DNA of 64,000 bases from Streptomyces sp. NBC_00620 (GCF_026341825.1 NZ_JAPENY010000002.1:1459001-1523000); one strand, 5' to 3'; positions 17,143-26,828 are shown, counted from the stretch's first letter. Program-made: numbers and translations. The notes: generated from the sequence alone by a model not told the origin.

Positions 17143-17625
17143 TCAGCCCTCGCGCTGCGGTGGCAGCAGCGGGCCGCAGTCCCACTGCTGGAAGATCAAC
17201 CGGGTCTCGACGCGCGCCACTTCACGCCGGGACGTGAACCCGTCGAGAACCAGCCGCTGCAGATCAGCCATGTCGGCGACCGCGACATGGACGAGATAGT
17301 CGTCGGGTCCCGTGAGATGGAAGACGGTCCGCGACTCGGGCAACGCCCTGATGCGCTCCACGAACGGTCCCACCAGCTCCCGCCGATGCGGTCTGACCTG
17401 CACGGACAGCAGGGCTTCCAGGCCCCGCCCCAGCCTCGCCGGGTCCAGCCGCAGCTGGTGGCCGAGAATGACTCCCGCACGGCGCAGCCTGGTCACCCGG
17501 TCCAGGCAGGTCGAGGGTGCGACACCGACCTGCGCCGCCAGATCGCGGTACGTCGTCCGGGCGTCGTTCTGCAGAAGCCGCAGCAGATGGAGATCCACCG
17601 GATCGAGTACGACAGAATCGGCCAT
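17143..17625 (-). CDS. Lrp/AsnC family transcriptional regulator (second)
   Basis: A 160-residue Lrp-type regulator. The N-terminal winged helix-turn-helix (residues about 8-55, with TTYRDLAAQVGVAPSTCLDR as the recognition region) is followed by a RAM domain containing HLTGPDDYLVHVAVADM. It is divergent from a PLP-dependent trans-sulfuration-type enzyme across 60 bp, and its product very likely regulates that gene in response to the amino acid concerned. Only about 40% of the residues resemble the other Lrp protein in this window by eye, so this is not a recent duplicate. Confidence 0.88.
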   Translation of the reverse strand: MADSVVLDPVDLHLLRLLQNDARTTYRDLAAQVGVAPSTCLDRVTRLRRAGVILGHQLRLDPARLGRGLEALLSVQVRPHRRELVGPFVERIRALPESRTVFHLTGPDDYLVHVAVADMADLQRLVLDGFTSRREVARVETRLIFQQWDCGPLLPPQREG

Positions 17626-17685
17626 GGCGCGAACGTAGCACGGGGTTCGACACTCTCTTCCCGGCCCTTGTTCAGGCTTGTGGGC

Positions 17686-18876
<1,191 letters not shown>

Positions 18877-18898
18877 CGTGCCCGGTGAAGCCGGGTGC

Positions 18899-18960
18899 GC
18901 AACCGCGCCCCGCAAGGGGCGCGGGGAACTGCGCGACCAGCCCCCACCGGCCCGCGGCAG
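18899..18960 (+). repeat. dispersed Streptomyces intergenic repeat, type A
   Basis: An element with the hairpin GCGCCCC-GCAA-GGGGCGC followed by GGGGAACTGCGCGACCAGCC and a C-rich end. The same sequence occurs in opposite orientation at 48411-48463. I recall near-identical elements downstream of many Streptomyces genes. The hairpin may act as a terminator for the PLP enzyme gene. Confidence 0.7.
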
Positions 18961-18976
18961 AACGAGCCGCATGTCC

Positions 18977-19009
18977 GGCGGAGCGCTGGCGGAGCGCCGG
19001 TGGAGCGCT
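18977..19009 (+). repeat. three tandem 11-nt units at the GNAT gene 3' end
   Basis: Three near-identical 11-mers (GGCGGAGCGCT, GGCGGAGCGCC, GGTGGAGCGCT) stand head to tail. The last one supplies part of the stop codon of the ACT-GNAT gene. This looks like a small slippage expansion. Confidence 0.6.
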
Positions 19010-20450
19010 AGTCCCGCACGACCCGCTCCCCACGCTGCCCCTCGTCGTACGGCAGCCGTGACGTCACCGGAGTCGCGTCCAGACGGGCCGTGATGACCAG
19101 GGTGCCCCCCTCGATCTGGTAGTCGAGGGGAAGGCCGAGGCCGCGCATGGCGGCGACCATGCCGGTGTTGGAGGACTGCGTGACGGCGTACACGCTCTCG
19201 CAGCTCGCCTCGACGGCCATCGTCACCAGGCGGCCGAGCAGTTCGCCGCCGATACCGCGCCGCTGCCAGTCGTCCTCGACGAGGAGCGCGATCTCCGTCT
19301 CGTCGCCGTCCCAGAGGAGGTGGCCGAGCCCGACGATGCGCCCGGATGCCGTCTGCACGGCGAGGGTGCGTCCGAAACGCGGGCTGAGCAGGTGGTTGAG
19401 ATAGCGGTCCGCGTCGCCGACCGGACCGTGGTAGCGCATGCTCAGCGTGCGGGGCGAGCAGCGCTCGTGCATCGCCTTGGCGGCCTCGAGGTCGCCGACG
19501 TCGGCGCGCCGCAGGCTGATGGCGTTGCCTTCCGGCAGCGTCAGCACGTCCTGACTGCGCGGGATCCGCGGACCGAGCCGCGCGTCCAGCTCCACCAGCG
19601 CCCGCGCCCGCGCGAACTCCGTGGGCGTGAACGGCAGATACGGCCGCTCCACCGTGATCACCCCGCCCTCAGGCGCCCGCAGCCGCATCACCGTTCCTTC
19701 GAGCGCCCCCTCGACGGGAGCACTTTCCACCGCGCGACCGGATCCGGGCGACTTGGCGGGCAGTGAGCGGATGGTGCACCGGCCGAGCAACTGCCGGAGC
19801 GCGAGCGGCAGTTCCGCCGCGTCCAGTGCCGTACGAGTGGCCAGACCCAGCACCCGGGTCGGCGCGTCTACGAGGTCGTGGGCGTCGGCCCGCTCCGTCC
19901 AGGTCTCCGTGCCACCCGCCAGCGAGACGGCGCGGGTCATCTCGGAAGCCGCCAGCTCTGCCGGCGCGCGCAGCAGGAACTCGTCCACGGTGCCCTCTGC
20001 CAGCGGATGTGTCTGCAGGCTCAGGATGTCGACCCGCTGCTGGGCCAGCGCCGAGCACAGCGCGGCCAGGGATCCCGGGGCGTCCTTCACCGTCGTCCGC
20101 ATCCGCCACAGCGTGGTCGCTCCGGCGAGGGAATCCGGGACTGCCGCGGATTCCTCGGAGGTCTCGGCCGGGCGCCCGCCGGCGAGCGGCCGGGCGCCGG
20201 TATGGTCCGCCGGCGGCGCATGACCGTGGCGGCGTGCCCACCATGTGTGGAAGCCGGCCGTGGCGACCAGGACGACGGCCGAGATGATCAGCAGGGCCGT
20301 GCCGTCGGGTCCGTGCCCGATCAGGTTGGCCACGGCGTCCGCGACCGCAACGGCCGTGAACAGTGCGGCGAGTTCGACGACGTCCCGCCGCCAGTGGTGA
20401 ACGGGGCGTCCGTGCTTCGCACGCGTCACATCAGACATGTCTGGAGTCAT
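19008..20450 (-). CDS. membrane-anchored ACT-domain GNAT acetyltransferase
   Basis: A 480-residue fusion protein. Two membrane helices lie near residues 25-70 (VVELAALFTAVAVADAV and GTALLIISAVVLVATAGF). An ACT ligand-binding domain follows at about 120-190 (TTVKDAPGSLAALCSAL), then a linker region, and a C-terminal GNAT domain occupies roughly 320-470, with acetyl-CoA loop QRRGIGGELLGRL. It probably acetylates a protein or small molecule in response to an amino acid. The start at 20450 (MTPDMSD) lacks a clear ribosome site; a second ATG at 20438 is possible. Its promoter lies in an unusually A+T-rich stretch. Confidence 0.8.
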   Translation of the reverse strand: MTPDMSDVTRAKHGRPVHHWRRDVVELAALFTAVAVADAVANLIGHGPDGTALLIISAVVLVATAGFHTWWARRHGHAPPADHTGARPLAGGRPAETSEESAAVPDSLAGATTLWRMRTTVKDAPGSLAALCSALAQQRVDILSLQTHPLAEGTVDEFLLRAPAELAASEMTRAVSLAGGTETWTERADAHDLVDAPTRVLGLATRTALDAAELPLALRQLLGRCTIRSLPAKSPGSGRAVESAPVEGALEGTVMRLRAPEGGVITVERPYLPFTPTEFARARALVELDARLGPRIPRSQDVLTLPEGNAISLRRADVGDLEAAKAMHERCSPRTLSMRYHGPVGDADRYLNHLLSPRFGRTLAVQTASGRIVGLGHLLWDGDETEIALLVEDDWQRRGIGGELLGRLVTMAVEASCESVYAVTQSSNTGMVAAMRGLGLPLDYQIEGGTLVITARLDATPVTSRLPYDEGQRGERVVRD

Positions 20451-20454
20451 ACAG

Positions 20455-20575
20455 CCACTGTGAAGGAACCGTGTTGCGTGATCACGAACGGTCTGTGACT
20501 GATGGGTAAAGTATCGTTCTGTACCTTTTGATGTTCTTTTTGCGGTTGTTTTGCTTCCGTCGTCTGAACGAGCCG
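20455..20575. promoter_or_regulatory. A+T-rich upstream region of ACT-GNAT gene
   Basis: About 120 bases with clear A+T enrichment, including T-runs (ttttgatgttctttttgcgg), inside DNA that is otherwise over 70% G+C. It lies directly upstream of the ACT-GNAT start on the minus strand, so it most likely holds that promoter. No confident -35/-10 pair was assigned. Confidence 0.4.
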
Positions 20576-20605
20576 TGCCGTCCGGCCGTCTGCGCGGAGA
20601 GGAGA

Positions 20606-20636
20606 CCGCGCACCGGGGGATGACTCCGGTGCGCGG
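20606..20636 (-). terminator. hairpin downstream of phoD
   Basis: An 11-bp perfect stem (CCGCGCACCGG / CCGGTGCGCGG) with a 9-base loop, 45 bp past the phoD stop on the minus strand. It separates phoD from the ACT-GNAT gene. Confidence 0.65.
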
Positions 20637-20680
20637 CCCAGCAGTTCGAGAATACGGGAGTTGGTCACGCGCCCCGGCTG

Positions 20681-22276
20681 CTACTGCCCCACGCGCCCGG
20701 GCTGAAGCACCTGCGTGAACAGCACGGTGCCGTCCTGCTCGCGCAGCCGCACCGTCAGCTCGCCGCTGTCGCCGTCGATGTCGACCTCGCCGAAGAACTG
20801 GTAGCCACCGGCGGGCGAGACGTTCGAGGCGGTCGGCGCCTTCACGAAAACCCGCTCCGGACCGAAGGTGTTGTCCAGCGCGCTGGCCGGGAAGGCGCCG
20901 GCGTTGAGCGGCCCTGAGATGAACTCCCAGAAGGGCTCGAAGTCGGTGAACGCGGCCCTCGACGGCTGGTAGTGCTGCGCCGAGGTGTGGTGCACATCGG
21001 CCGTCAGCCACACCGTGCCGGTGATCCGCCGGTGCTTGACGAACCGCAGCAGCTCCGCGATCTGCAGCTCGCGCCCGAGCGGCGCGCCCGGGTCGCCCTG
21101 GGCCACAGCCTCGATGTTCGGCTTCCCCTCGGTGGCATCCGGCACGACCAGGCCGAGCGGCATGTCCGCGGCTATCACCTTCCACACCGCACGCGACCGC
21201 GACAACTCCCGCTTGAGCCATTCCAGTTGCTCGGCGCCGAGAATGCCCTGCGGGTCCGTGGTCTGCGTGTCGGGGGAGTTGGCGTTGCGGTAGGTCCGCA
21301 TGTCGAGCACGAACACGTCCAGGAGCGGGCCCTGGCGCAGGACCCGGTACACGCGGCCGTCCTGGTTGTCCGGTTGCAGCGTCGAGAGGGGGAAGTACTC
21401 GCTGAACGCGCGGCGGCCCCGGGCGGCCAGGACATCGACGTTCTTCTCGGTGTAGCGGGTGTCCGAGGCCGCGATCACCTCACCGGGGTACCAGTTGTTG
21501 CGCACCTCGTGGTCGTCCCACTGGATGATGGACGGCACCTGGGCGTTGAAGCGCTTCAGGTTCTCGTCCAGCAGGTTGTAGCGGAAGTTGCCGCGGAACT
21601 CGGCCAGCGTCTCGGCGACCTTGGACTTCTCCTCGGTGGTGATGTTGCGCCAGGTGCTGCCGTCGGGGAGCGCCGCCGTTGCCGTGATCGGGCCGTCGGC
21701 GTAGATGTTGTCGCCGCTGCACAGGAAGAAGTCCGGGTCGAGCTCGGCCATGGCGTCGTAGATCCGGTAGCCGCCGAGGTCCGGGTTGATGCCCCAGCCC
21801 TGCCCGGCGAGGTCACCCGACCACAGGAAGCGCACCCCGTCGCGCCGCCCGCGGGGTGTCGTACGGAAGGTGCCGGTCACGGGTTCGCCCGTGCGGCGCG
21901 GGTCGTCGGGGTCCGCGAGCAGCACGCGGTAGTGGATCTGCTCGCCCGCGGGCAGCCCGCGCAGCCGCGTCGTCCCCGTGAAGTCGGTGTCGGACCCGAG
22001 CAGCGGACCCTGCCACCTGCGGGGGTTGCGGAACGACTCGGTCGCGGACGTCTCGACGATCATCCGGGCCGGGCGGTCGGACCGTACCCACACCAGTCCG
22101 GAGTTGGCCGTCACGTCTCCGGTCTGGACGCCCCACCCCGCCTTCGGCCGCCCGGAGAGGGCGAACGCCGGTGCCGCGCCGAGCGCGGTGGGCAGGGCCA
22201 GTGCGGCGGAGGCGGCGAGGGAGCCGCGCAGAACGCTGCGGCGACCGGGGAACGGATGCTGCGGACGGTGTGACAT
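20681..22276 (-). CDS. phoD: alkaline phosphatase D family, Tat-exported
   Basis: A 531-residue secreted phosphatase/phosphodiesterase. The N-terminus carries the twin-arginine signal GRRSVLRGSLAAS with an Ala-rich hydrophobic core ending near APAFA, so folded export with bound metal is expected. PhoD-family marks include WSGDLAGQGWG, SGDNIYADG, IQWDDHEVRNNW and TADVHHTSAQHY, the last two holding metal-binding histidines. The ATG at 22276 follows ggaggcgc. The enzyme would release phosphate from organic esters outside the cell; a candidate PHO box upstream agrees with phosphate-starvation control by PhoRP. Confidence 0.92.
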   Translation of the reverse strand: MSHRPQHPFPGRRSVLRGSLAASAALALPTALGAAPAFALSGRPKAGWGVQTGDVTANSGLVWVRSDRPARMIVETSATESFRNPRRWQGPLLGSDTDFTGTTRLRGLPAGEQIHYRVLLADPDDPRRTGEPVTGTFRTTPRGRRDGVRFLWSGDLAGQGWGINPDLGGYRIYDAMAELDPDFFLCSGDNIYADGPITATAALPDGSTWRNITTEEKSKVAETLAEFRGNFRYNLLDENLKRFNAQVPSIIQWDDHEVRNNWYPGEVIAASDTRYTEKNVDVLAARGRRAFSEYFPLSTLQPDNQDGRVYRVLRQGPLLDVFVLDMRTYRNANSPDTQTTDPQGILGAEQLEWLKRELSRSRAVWKVIAADMPLGLVVPDATEGKPNIEAVAQGDPGAPLGRELQIAELLRFVKHRRITGTVWLTADVHHTSAQHYQPSRAAFTDFEPFWEFISGPLNAGAFPASALDNTFGPERVFVKAPTASNVSPAGGYQFFGEVDIDGDSGELTVRLREQDGTVLFTQVLQPGRVGQ

Positions 22277-22340
22277 GAATGCGCCTCCAGGGACGGATTC
22301 GGCCAATGGGCAATGCCACAACTACTGGTGCGTCGCAGCG

Positions 22341-22362
22341 CGCACGGAAACCACGAGTGAAC
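22341..22362 (-). promoter_or_regulatory. candidate PHO box upstream of phoD
   Basis: On the minus strand, two adjacent 11-nt units, GTTCACTCGTG and GTTTCCGTGCG, lie 65-86 bp upstream of the phoD start. Streptomyces PhoP binds direct 11-nt repeats starting GTTCAC. The first unit fits well and the second is weaker, as is common. Confidence 0.5.
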
Positions 22363-22457
22363 AGCGGACCGCGGGGACGAGGGAACCGGTGTGCGACTTC
22401 TCACGGATGTCCCGTGGGCACGCGACGCGTATGACAGAAGCGGACGGCGTCCTCCGT

Positions 22458-22530
22458 CATCAGCCGTATGCCGTCCCGCCTGTCATCACTCGTGTGCCGT
22501 CGCGTCCGCCATCAGCCGTACGCCGTCCCG
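22458..22530. repeat. duplicated 21-nt segment across the MocR gene end
   Basis: CATCAGCCGTATGCCGTCCCG at 22458-22478 (outside the gene) and the same with one change at 22510-22530 (inside the gene) lie 52 bp apart; a third partial copy begins near 22562. In the protein this corresponds to the repeated DGVRL near the C-terminus. Confidence 0.6.
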
Positions 22531-23958
22531 GATCCGTGCGGGGGACAGGTGCGCGTACCCCAGCACCAGCCGTACGCCGTCGTCGACCGTCTCCCCGTAG
22601 TGCGCCAGCGGACGTACGGCAACTCCGGCCGCGGTGGCTCGTTCGAGGAAGTGGTCCCGTGGCCCGTACCGTTCGGGCAGCGCGGCGATGACGTGCAGAC
22701 CCGCCGCGATCCCGGACACCTCCGTGCCGGGAAAGTGCTCCTCAAGGGCGGATACGAGGGTGTCGCGCCGTTCCCGGTAGGCGCGTTGGCAGCGGCGCAG
22801 CTGCCGGTCGTAGTCGCCCCGCTCGATGAAACGGGCAAGGAGTGCCTGGTCGACGACAGGGTTTCCGAGATCCATGGTGCGCTTGCGCTCGACCGCCTCC
22901 TCGGCCAGTGACGCGGGCACGAGCAGCCAGCCCAGCCGCAGCCCCGGAGCGAGGGACTTGCTGACCGACCCCGTGTAGGCGACGTGCTCCGGGTCGAGGC
23001 CTTGCAGCGCGCCCACGGGGGCACGGTCGTAGCGGAAATCCCCGTCGTAGTCGTCCTCGATCACCAAGCCGTCCACCGACCGTGCCCAGTCGAGGAGTTC
23101 GGCCCGACGCCGCGCGGAGTACGCGATCCCCAACGGGAACTGATGGGCGGGCGTCGTCATCACCGCTCGTACGCCCGAAGCCCCCAGCGGTCCGGTGGCC
23201 AGCCCCTCCTCGTCCAGGGGCAGCGGTACGGCGCCGACGCCGGCCGAGGCGTACAGCGAGGCGTGCTCGGGGCTGCCGGGGTCCTCGACCCCGACATCAC
23301 GCACCCCGCGCGCGTGGAGCACGAATCCGAGCAGCGTCATCGCCTGCGCGACCCCGGAGACCACGACGATCCGCTCCGGATCGGCGACCACACCACGGCG
23401 CCGGGAGAGAAGCTCGGCGAGGGCAGTGCGCAGCCGGGGCAGCCCGCGCGGATCCGGGTAGCCCAGTGCGTGGTGCGGGAGTTCGGCGAGAACCCCGCGC
23501 TGCGCGGCGGCCCACGCGGCACGCGGGAACAGCGACAGGTCCGGTGTCCCGGGAACGAAGTCGGCCCGGGCGTCGGCTGCTCGCGGCGCGAGATCACGTA
23601 CGCCTGGCCGGGCCGCCCGCACGGCATCGCCGACCCAGGTCCCGGCACCCCGGCCGCTGCGCAGATACCCCTCCGCGGTCAGCTGCTCGTACGCCTCCGT
23701 GACCAGCCCCCTGGACACCCCGAGATCGGCGGCGAGTTCGCGGCTGGCGGGCAGCCGGGTGCCCGGTGCGAGCCGGCCCGAACGGACCGACTCGCGCAAC
23801 GCCTCCTGGAGCGTGCGGCCACGCGCGCGTGCCGGTGCCGACGCGGCGGGCAGGAGCAGCTCCCAGGCGGCGGCCCAGGGGGCGGACCCCGATGACCCGG
23901 ATCCAGGGGACGGGGATCCGGCCGGCGTGCCCCTCGCATTGGTCCCCGATGACGTCAT
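22486..23958 (-). CDS. MocR/PdxR-type GntR regulator with aminotransferase domain
   Basis: A 490-residue regulator that fuses an N-terminal GntR winged helix-turn-helix (about residues 50-110, PGTRLPASRELAADLGVSRG) to a fold-type I aminotransferase-like domain. The PLP lysine is in the YTGSVSKSLAPGLRLGW segment. Such proteins sense PLP or an amino-compound and act on divergent genes. The EamA transporter starts 47 bp away on the other strand and is the obvious target. The last 20 bases of the gene are duplicated just past the stop. Confidence 0.9.
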   Translation of the reverse strand: MTSSGTNARGTPAGSPSPGSGSSGSAPWAAAWELLLPAASAPARARGRTLQEALRESVRSGRLAPGTRLPASRELAADLGVSRGLVTEAYEQLTAEGYLRSGRGAGTWVGDAVRAARPGVRDLAPRAADARADFVPGTPDLSLFPRAAWAAAQRGVLAELPHHALGYPDPRGLPRLRTALAELLSRRRGVVADPERIVVVSGVAQAMTLLGFVLHARGVRDVGVEDPGSPEHASLYASAGVGAVPLPLDEEGLATGPLGASGVRAVMTTPAHQFPLGIAYSARRRAELLDWARSVDGLVIEDDYDGDFRYDRAPVGALQGLDPEHVAYTGSVSKSLAPGLRLGWLLVPASLAEEAVERKRTMDLGNPVVDQALLARFIERGDYDRQLRRCQRAYRERRDTLVSALEEHFPGTEVSGIAAGLHVIAALPERYGPRDHFLERATAAGVAVRPLAHYGETVDDGVRLVLGYAHLSPARIRDGVRLMADATAHE

Positions 23959-24005
23959 GGAAGTGGACCTTAAACCGGACCGCGTCCCTTCATAGCGTCA
24001 CTGCC

Positions 24006-25172
24006 ATGAACGTCACCCCCGCCCGAGGCGCACTGCTCGCCGCCCTCGCCTGTGTCCTCGTCGGAGCCTCCTTCACCGCAAACAGCGTCCTGGACGACTA
24101 CCCGTACGCGGGCGGCCAGTTCCTGCGCTACGGCCTCGCCTGCTTGCTGCTGCTGCCGCTGGTCGGCCGGGGCGGCGCCGCACCGCTGCGGCAGCTCACG
24201 CCGCGCCGGTGGGGGCGCCTCGGACTGCTCGCGGCGGTCGGCATGGTCGGCTTCAACATCGCGGTGATCGCCGCCGAACGGACGGCGGAGCCCGCGGTTC
24301 CGGGAGTCTTCGTGGGCTGTGCCCCGATACTCGTGGCCGTGATCGTCCCCCTCCGGGAGGGCCGTCGGCCACAACGTCTCGTGCTGTACGGGTCGTTGCT
24401 CGTCGCGGTGGGCGCCTTCACCGTCCAGGGGTGGGGCCGTACGGACGGCGCGGGGATCGCGTACTCCGTGTGCGCGCTCGTCGGAGAGGTGGGCTTCGCG
24501 GTCCTGGCCGTACCCCTGGTGCGGCCGCTCGGTCCACGGCTGCTGACGGTCACCGTCTGCGGGATCGCCGCGGTCGAGTCGGCGGTGGCCGGTGTGCTCA
24601 CCGGCGGCGGCGCCTGGCTTCGGATGCCGGACGCGACCGAGGCCACCGCGCTGCTGTGGCAGGCGGCGGTCGTCACGGTCGTCGGCTTCGTGTGCTGGTA
24701 CACGGGAATGCGGCGCATCGGCGCGGAACGCGCCACGCTCTTCTCCGGCCTCATCCCCGTCGCGGCGGCCGCCACCGCCCCGCTCGTCGGCACGGGCGCG
24801 TACGGCGCCGCGCAGGCCGTGGGGAGCGCGCTGGTCGGCGCCGGAGTCGCCCTGGGTTCCGGTGCGTTGGCACGCGCCGGGCGTCGCTCAGCGGCTGCCG
24901 TCGAGAATGACGCGGGCGACGAGCGCCGGATCGTCGTTCATCGGGACGTGCCCGCAGCCGGGCAGCCTGACCAGCCGGGCGCGCGGAATGATGTGCTTCG
25001 CGCGGATCCCCTGGCGGCGCACCAGCAACCGGTCCCGAGTGCCCCAGGCCACCGTGACCGGAAGCCCGGGGACGTCGTCGGTGAACTGGACGGAGCCGCC
25101 CGCCCGGAGGGTCGGCGTGAAGCCCTCGGCGCGGGCCAGCGCGAGGGTCTCCGCGACGACGGCCTCGGGTGA
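24006..25172 (+). CDS. EamA/DMT family transporter
   Basis: A drug/metabolite-transporter superfamily protein with about ten hydrophobic helices in the first 300 residues (two EamA halves, for example LLAALACVLVGASFTANS and IAYSVCALVGEVGFAVLAV). Members usually export amino acids or metabolites. The open frame continues to a stop at 25172 (388 residues in all), and its last ~95 residues are hydrophilic and antisense to the next gene. The natural C-terminus of the family would fall near 24890, so the tail is probably non-conserved or results from a lost stop. It is divergent from a MocR regulator, its likely controller. Confidence 0.8.
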   Translation: MNVTPARGALLAALACVLVGASFTANSVLDDYPYAGGQFLRYGLACLLLLPLVGRGGAAPLRQLTPRRWGRLGLLAAVGMVGFNIAVIAAERTAEPAVPGVFVGCAPILVAVIVPLREGRRPQRLVLYGSLLVAVGAFTVQGWGRTDGAGIAYSVCALVGEVGFAVLAVPLVRPLGPRLLTVTVCGIAAVESAVAGVLTGGGAWLRMPDATEATALLWQAAVVTVVGFVCWYTGMRRIGAERATLFSGLIPVAAAATAPLVGTGAYGAAQAVGSALVGAGVALGSGALARAGRRSAAAVENDAGDERRIVVHRDVPAAGQPDQPGARNDVLRADPLAAHQQPVPSAPGHRDRKPGDVVGELDGAARPEGRREALGAGQREGLRDDGLG

Positions 25173-25718
25173 ACGGCGGCCGGGGCGGGCGTAGATGGTG
25201 CTCGTCAGCACCGCCCGCCCGGCCGCCGTGCGCGAGAGCCGCTCGACCAGCGGGACGGGCATGCGCCGCGCGGCCTGCCGCATCGCGAGCAGCACACCGA
25301 ACGCGTACCGCCGTTCGGCCTGCGACCAGAACCCGGCGGGCGAGAGCGCGGTGACGGACCGTACGAGCTTCTCGCGGCCCAACTCCAGGGCCAGCAGCCC
25401 GCCCAGGGAGTTGCCCGCCACATGCGGTCGTTCGATCTCCAGCGCCTCGCACAGCGCGCCGAGCGCGGGCACCACCGTCTCGAGGTCGTGCGTGAGGCCC
25501 TCGGGCAGCGCCGGCGACTCGCCGAAACCGGGCAGGTCGACGGCTATGACGTCACGCTCGGCCGCCAGGAGGTGGACGACCGGGTCCCAGGCCTGCCGGT
25601 GGTGGCCGATGCCGTGCAGCAGGAGCAGCGGCTCACCGGTGCCCACGCGCGCGTAGGACAGCGTCACGGTCCTGGGGCCGCGCGGAGAGGGGAGGCTGAA
25701 GGAGACCGTGGCGGACAT
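24888..25718 (-). CDS. alpha/beta hydrolase
   Basis: A 276-residue alpha/beta-hydrolase. LLLLHGIGHHRQAWDPV gives the oxyanion region, VDLPGFGESPA a conserved strand-turn, and the nucleophile elbow is VAGNSLGG (serine in GNSLG). The acid is likely in WGTRDRLL, and the catalytic histidine is in PGCGHVPMNDDP. Substrate unknown (ester, lactone or epoxide are all possible). The ATG at 25718 was chosen because aggagcag precedes it; another in-frame ATG lies at 25751. Its 3' third is overlapped by the EamA frame on the opposite strand. Confidence 0.85.
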   Translation of the reverse strand: MSATVSFSLPSPRGPRTVTLSYARVGTGEPLLLLHGIGHHRQAWDPVVHLLAAERDVIAVDLPGFGESPALPEGLTHDLETVVPALGALCEALEIERPHVAGNSLGGLLALELGREKLVRSVTALSPAGFWSQAERRYAFGVLLAMRQAARRMPVPLVERLSRTAAGRAVLTSTIYARPGRRSPEAVVAETLALARAEGFTPTLRAGGSVQFTDDVPGLPVTVAWGTRDRLLVRRQGIRAKHIIPRARLVRLPGCGHVPMNDDPALVARVILDGSR

Positions 25719-25900
25719 GATGCTGCTCCTCGTCTGGGACACGCCGGACATGCGGACAGGCTGACGGACCGTCTCGTAGACAGCTTGTCAGCAACTACTA
25801 CTGACGGGTAGCCCCCGGTTGCCGCGAACCACAGGCGGGTACGTTCAGTCCGACCGATTCCACCTGGACAGGGACGTGACGAGTCGGATGGGATGGAACC

Positions 25901-26785
25901 GTGGCCACCGACATCGCGATTGACGACTTCGAAGAGCACCGTCCCGTCCTGATGGGCGTCGCCTACCGCATGCTCGGGCGGGTGGCCGACGCGGAGGACG
26001 TGGTCCAGGAAGCGTGGCTGCGCTGGTCCGGCGCCGACCGGGCCGAGGTGCGACAACCGCGCGCCTACCTGGTGCGGGTCACCACCCGGCTCGCCATCGA
26101 CCGGCTGCGCCAAGTCCAGTCGCGCAACGAGGCGTACGTGGGTCAGTGGCTTCCCGAGCCGTACGTCACCGACTTCGGGGACACCGTCCCCGACACCGCG
26201 GAGCAGGCCGTCCTCGCCGACTCCGTCTCGGTCGCCGTCCTCGTCGTCCTTGAGTCCCTCTCGCCCCTGGAACGGGCGGTGTTCGTCCTCAGAGAGGCGT
26301 TCGGTTTCCCGTACGCGGACATCGCCGTCGTCCTCGACCGGGGCGAACCCGCGGTACGCCAGCTCGCAGGGCGGGCCCGCAAGCACGTGGACGAACGGCG
26401 CCCGCGCTACGAGGTCGACCCGGCCGAACGCCGCGCGCTGACCGAACGTTTCCTCGCCGCGGCGGCCGAGGGCGACCTGCAAGGGCTGCTGTCCCTGCTG
26501 GCCCCGGACGCGCGTCTGGTCGCCGACAGCGGCGGGCTGTCCCAGGCCCCGCTGCGGGTCATCGAGTCCGCCGACAAGGTGGCGCGCTTCCTCCAGGGTG
26601 CGGCCCGCAAGAGCATCGCCGACCCGTCGTTCCGCTTCCTGGAACTCAACGGCGGCATCGCGCTGCTGGCCCTGTCCGGCGACAAGCCCGACAGCGTCTT
26701 CCAGTTCGACGTCGCGGACGGCCGCATCCAGTGCGTCTACATCATGCGCAACCCGGAGAAGCTGGTGTCGCTCGCCAAGGAGTAG
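25901..26785 (+). CDS. ECF41-type RNA polymerase sigma factor (SigJ-like)
   Basis: A 294-residue extracytoplasmic-function sigma factor. Sigma region 2 is at about residues 10-80 (GRVADAEDVVQEAWLRW), the linker has the ECF41 signature WLPEP, and region 4 follows at about 110-165. The C-terminal SnoaL-like domain (about 175-290), including the FDVADGRIQCVYIMRNPEK end, acts in this family as a built-in regulator replacing an anti-sigma factor. The start is GTG with ggatgga upstream. ECF41 genes usually neighbour a carboxymuconolactone-decarboxylase or oxidoreductase gene, but none is present here. A strong terminator follows. Confidence 0.9.
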   Translation: MATDIAIDDFEEHRPVLMGVAYRMLGRVADAEDVVQEAWLRWSGADRAEVRQPRAYLVRVTTRLAIDRLRQVQSRNEAYVGQWLPEPYVTDFGDTVPDTAEQAVLADSVSVAVLVVLESLSPLERAVFVLREAFGFPYADIAVVLDRGEPAVRQLAGRARKHVDERRPRYEVDPAERRALTERFLAAAAEGDLQGLLSLLAPDARLVADSGGLSQAPLRVIESADKVARFLQGAARKSIADPSFRFLELNGGIALLALSGDKPDSVFQFDVADGRIQCVYIMRNPEKLVSLAKE

Positions 26786-26828
26786 CCGAGGAGTAGCCGG
26801 GGGGAAACCCGCCCCGGCCCGTGCGGAC

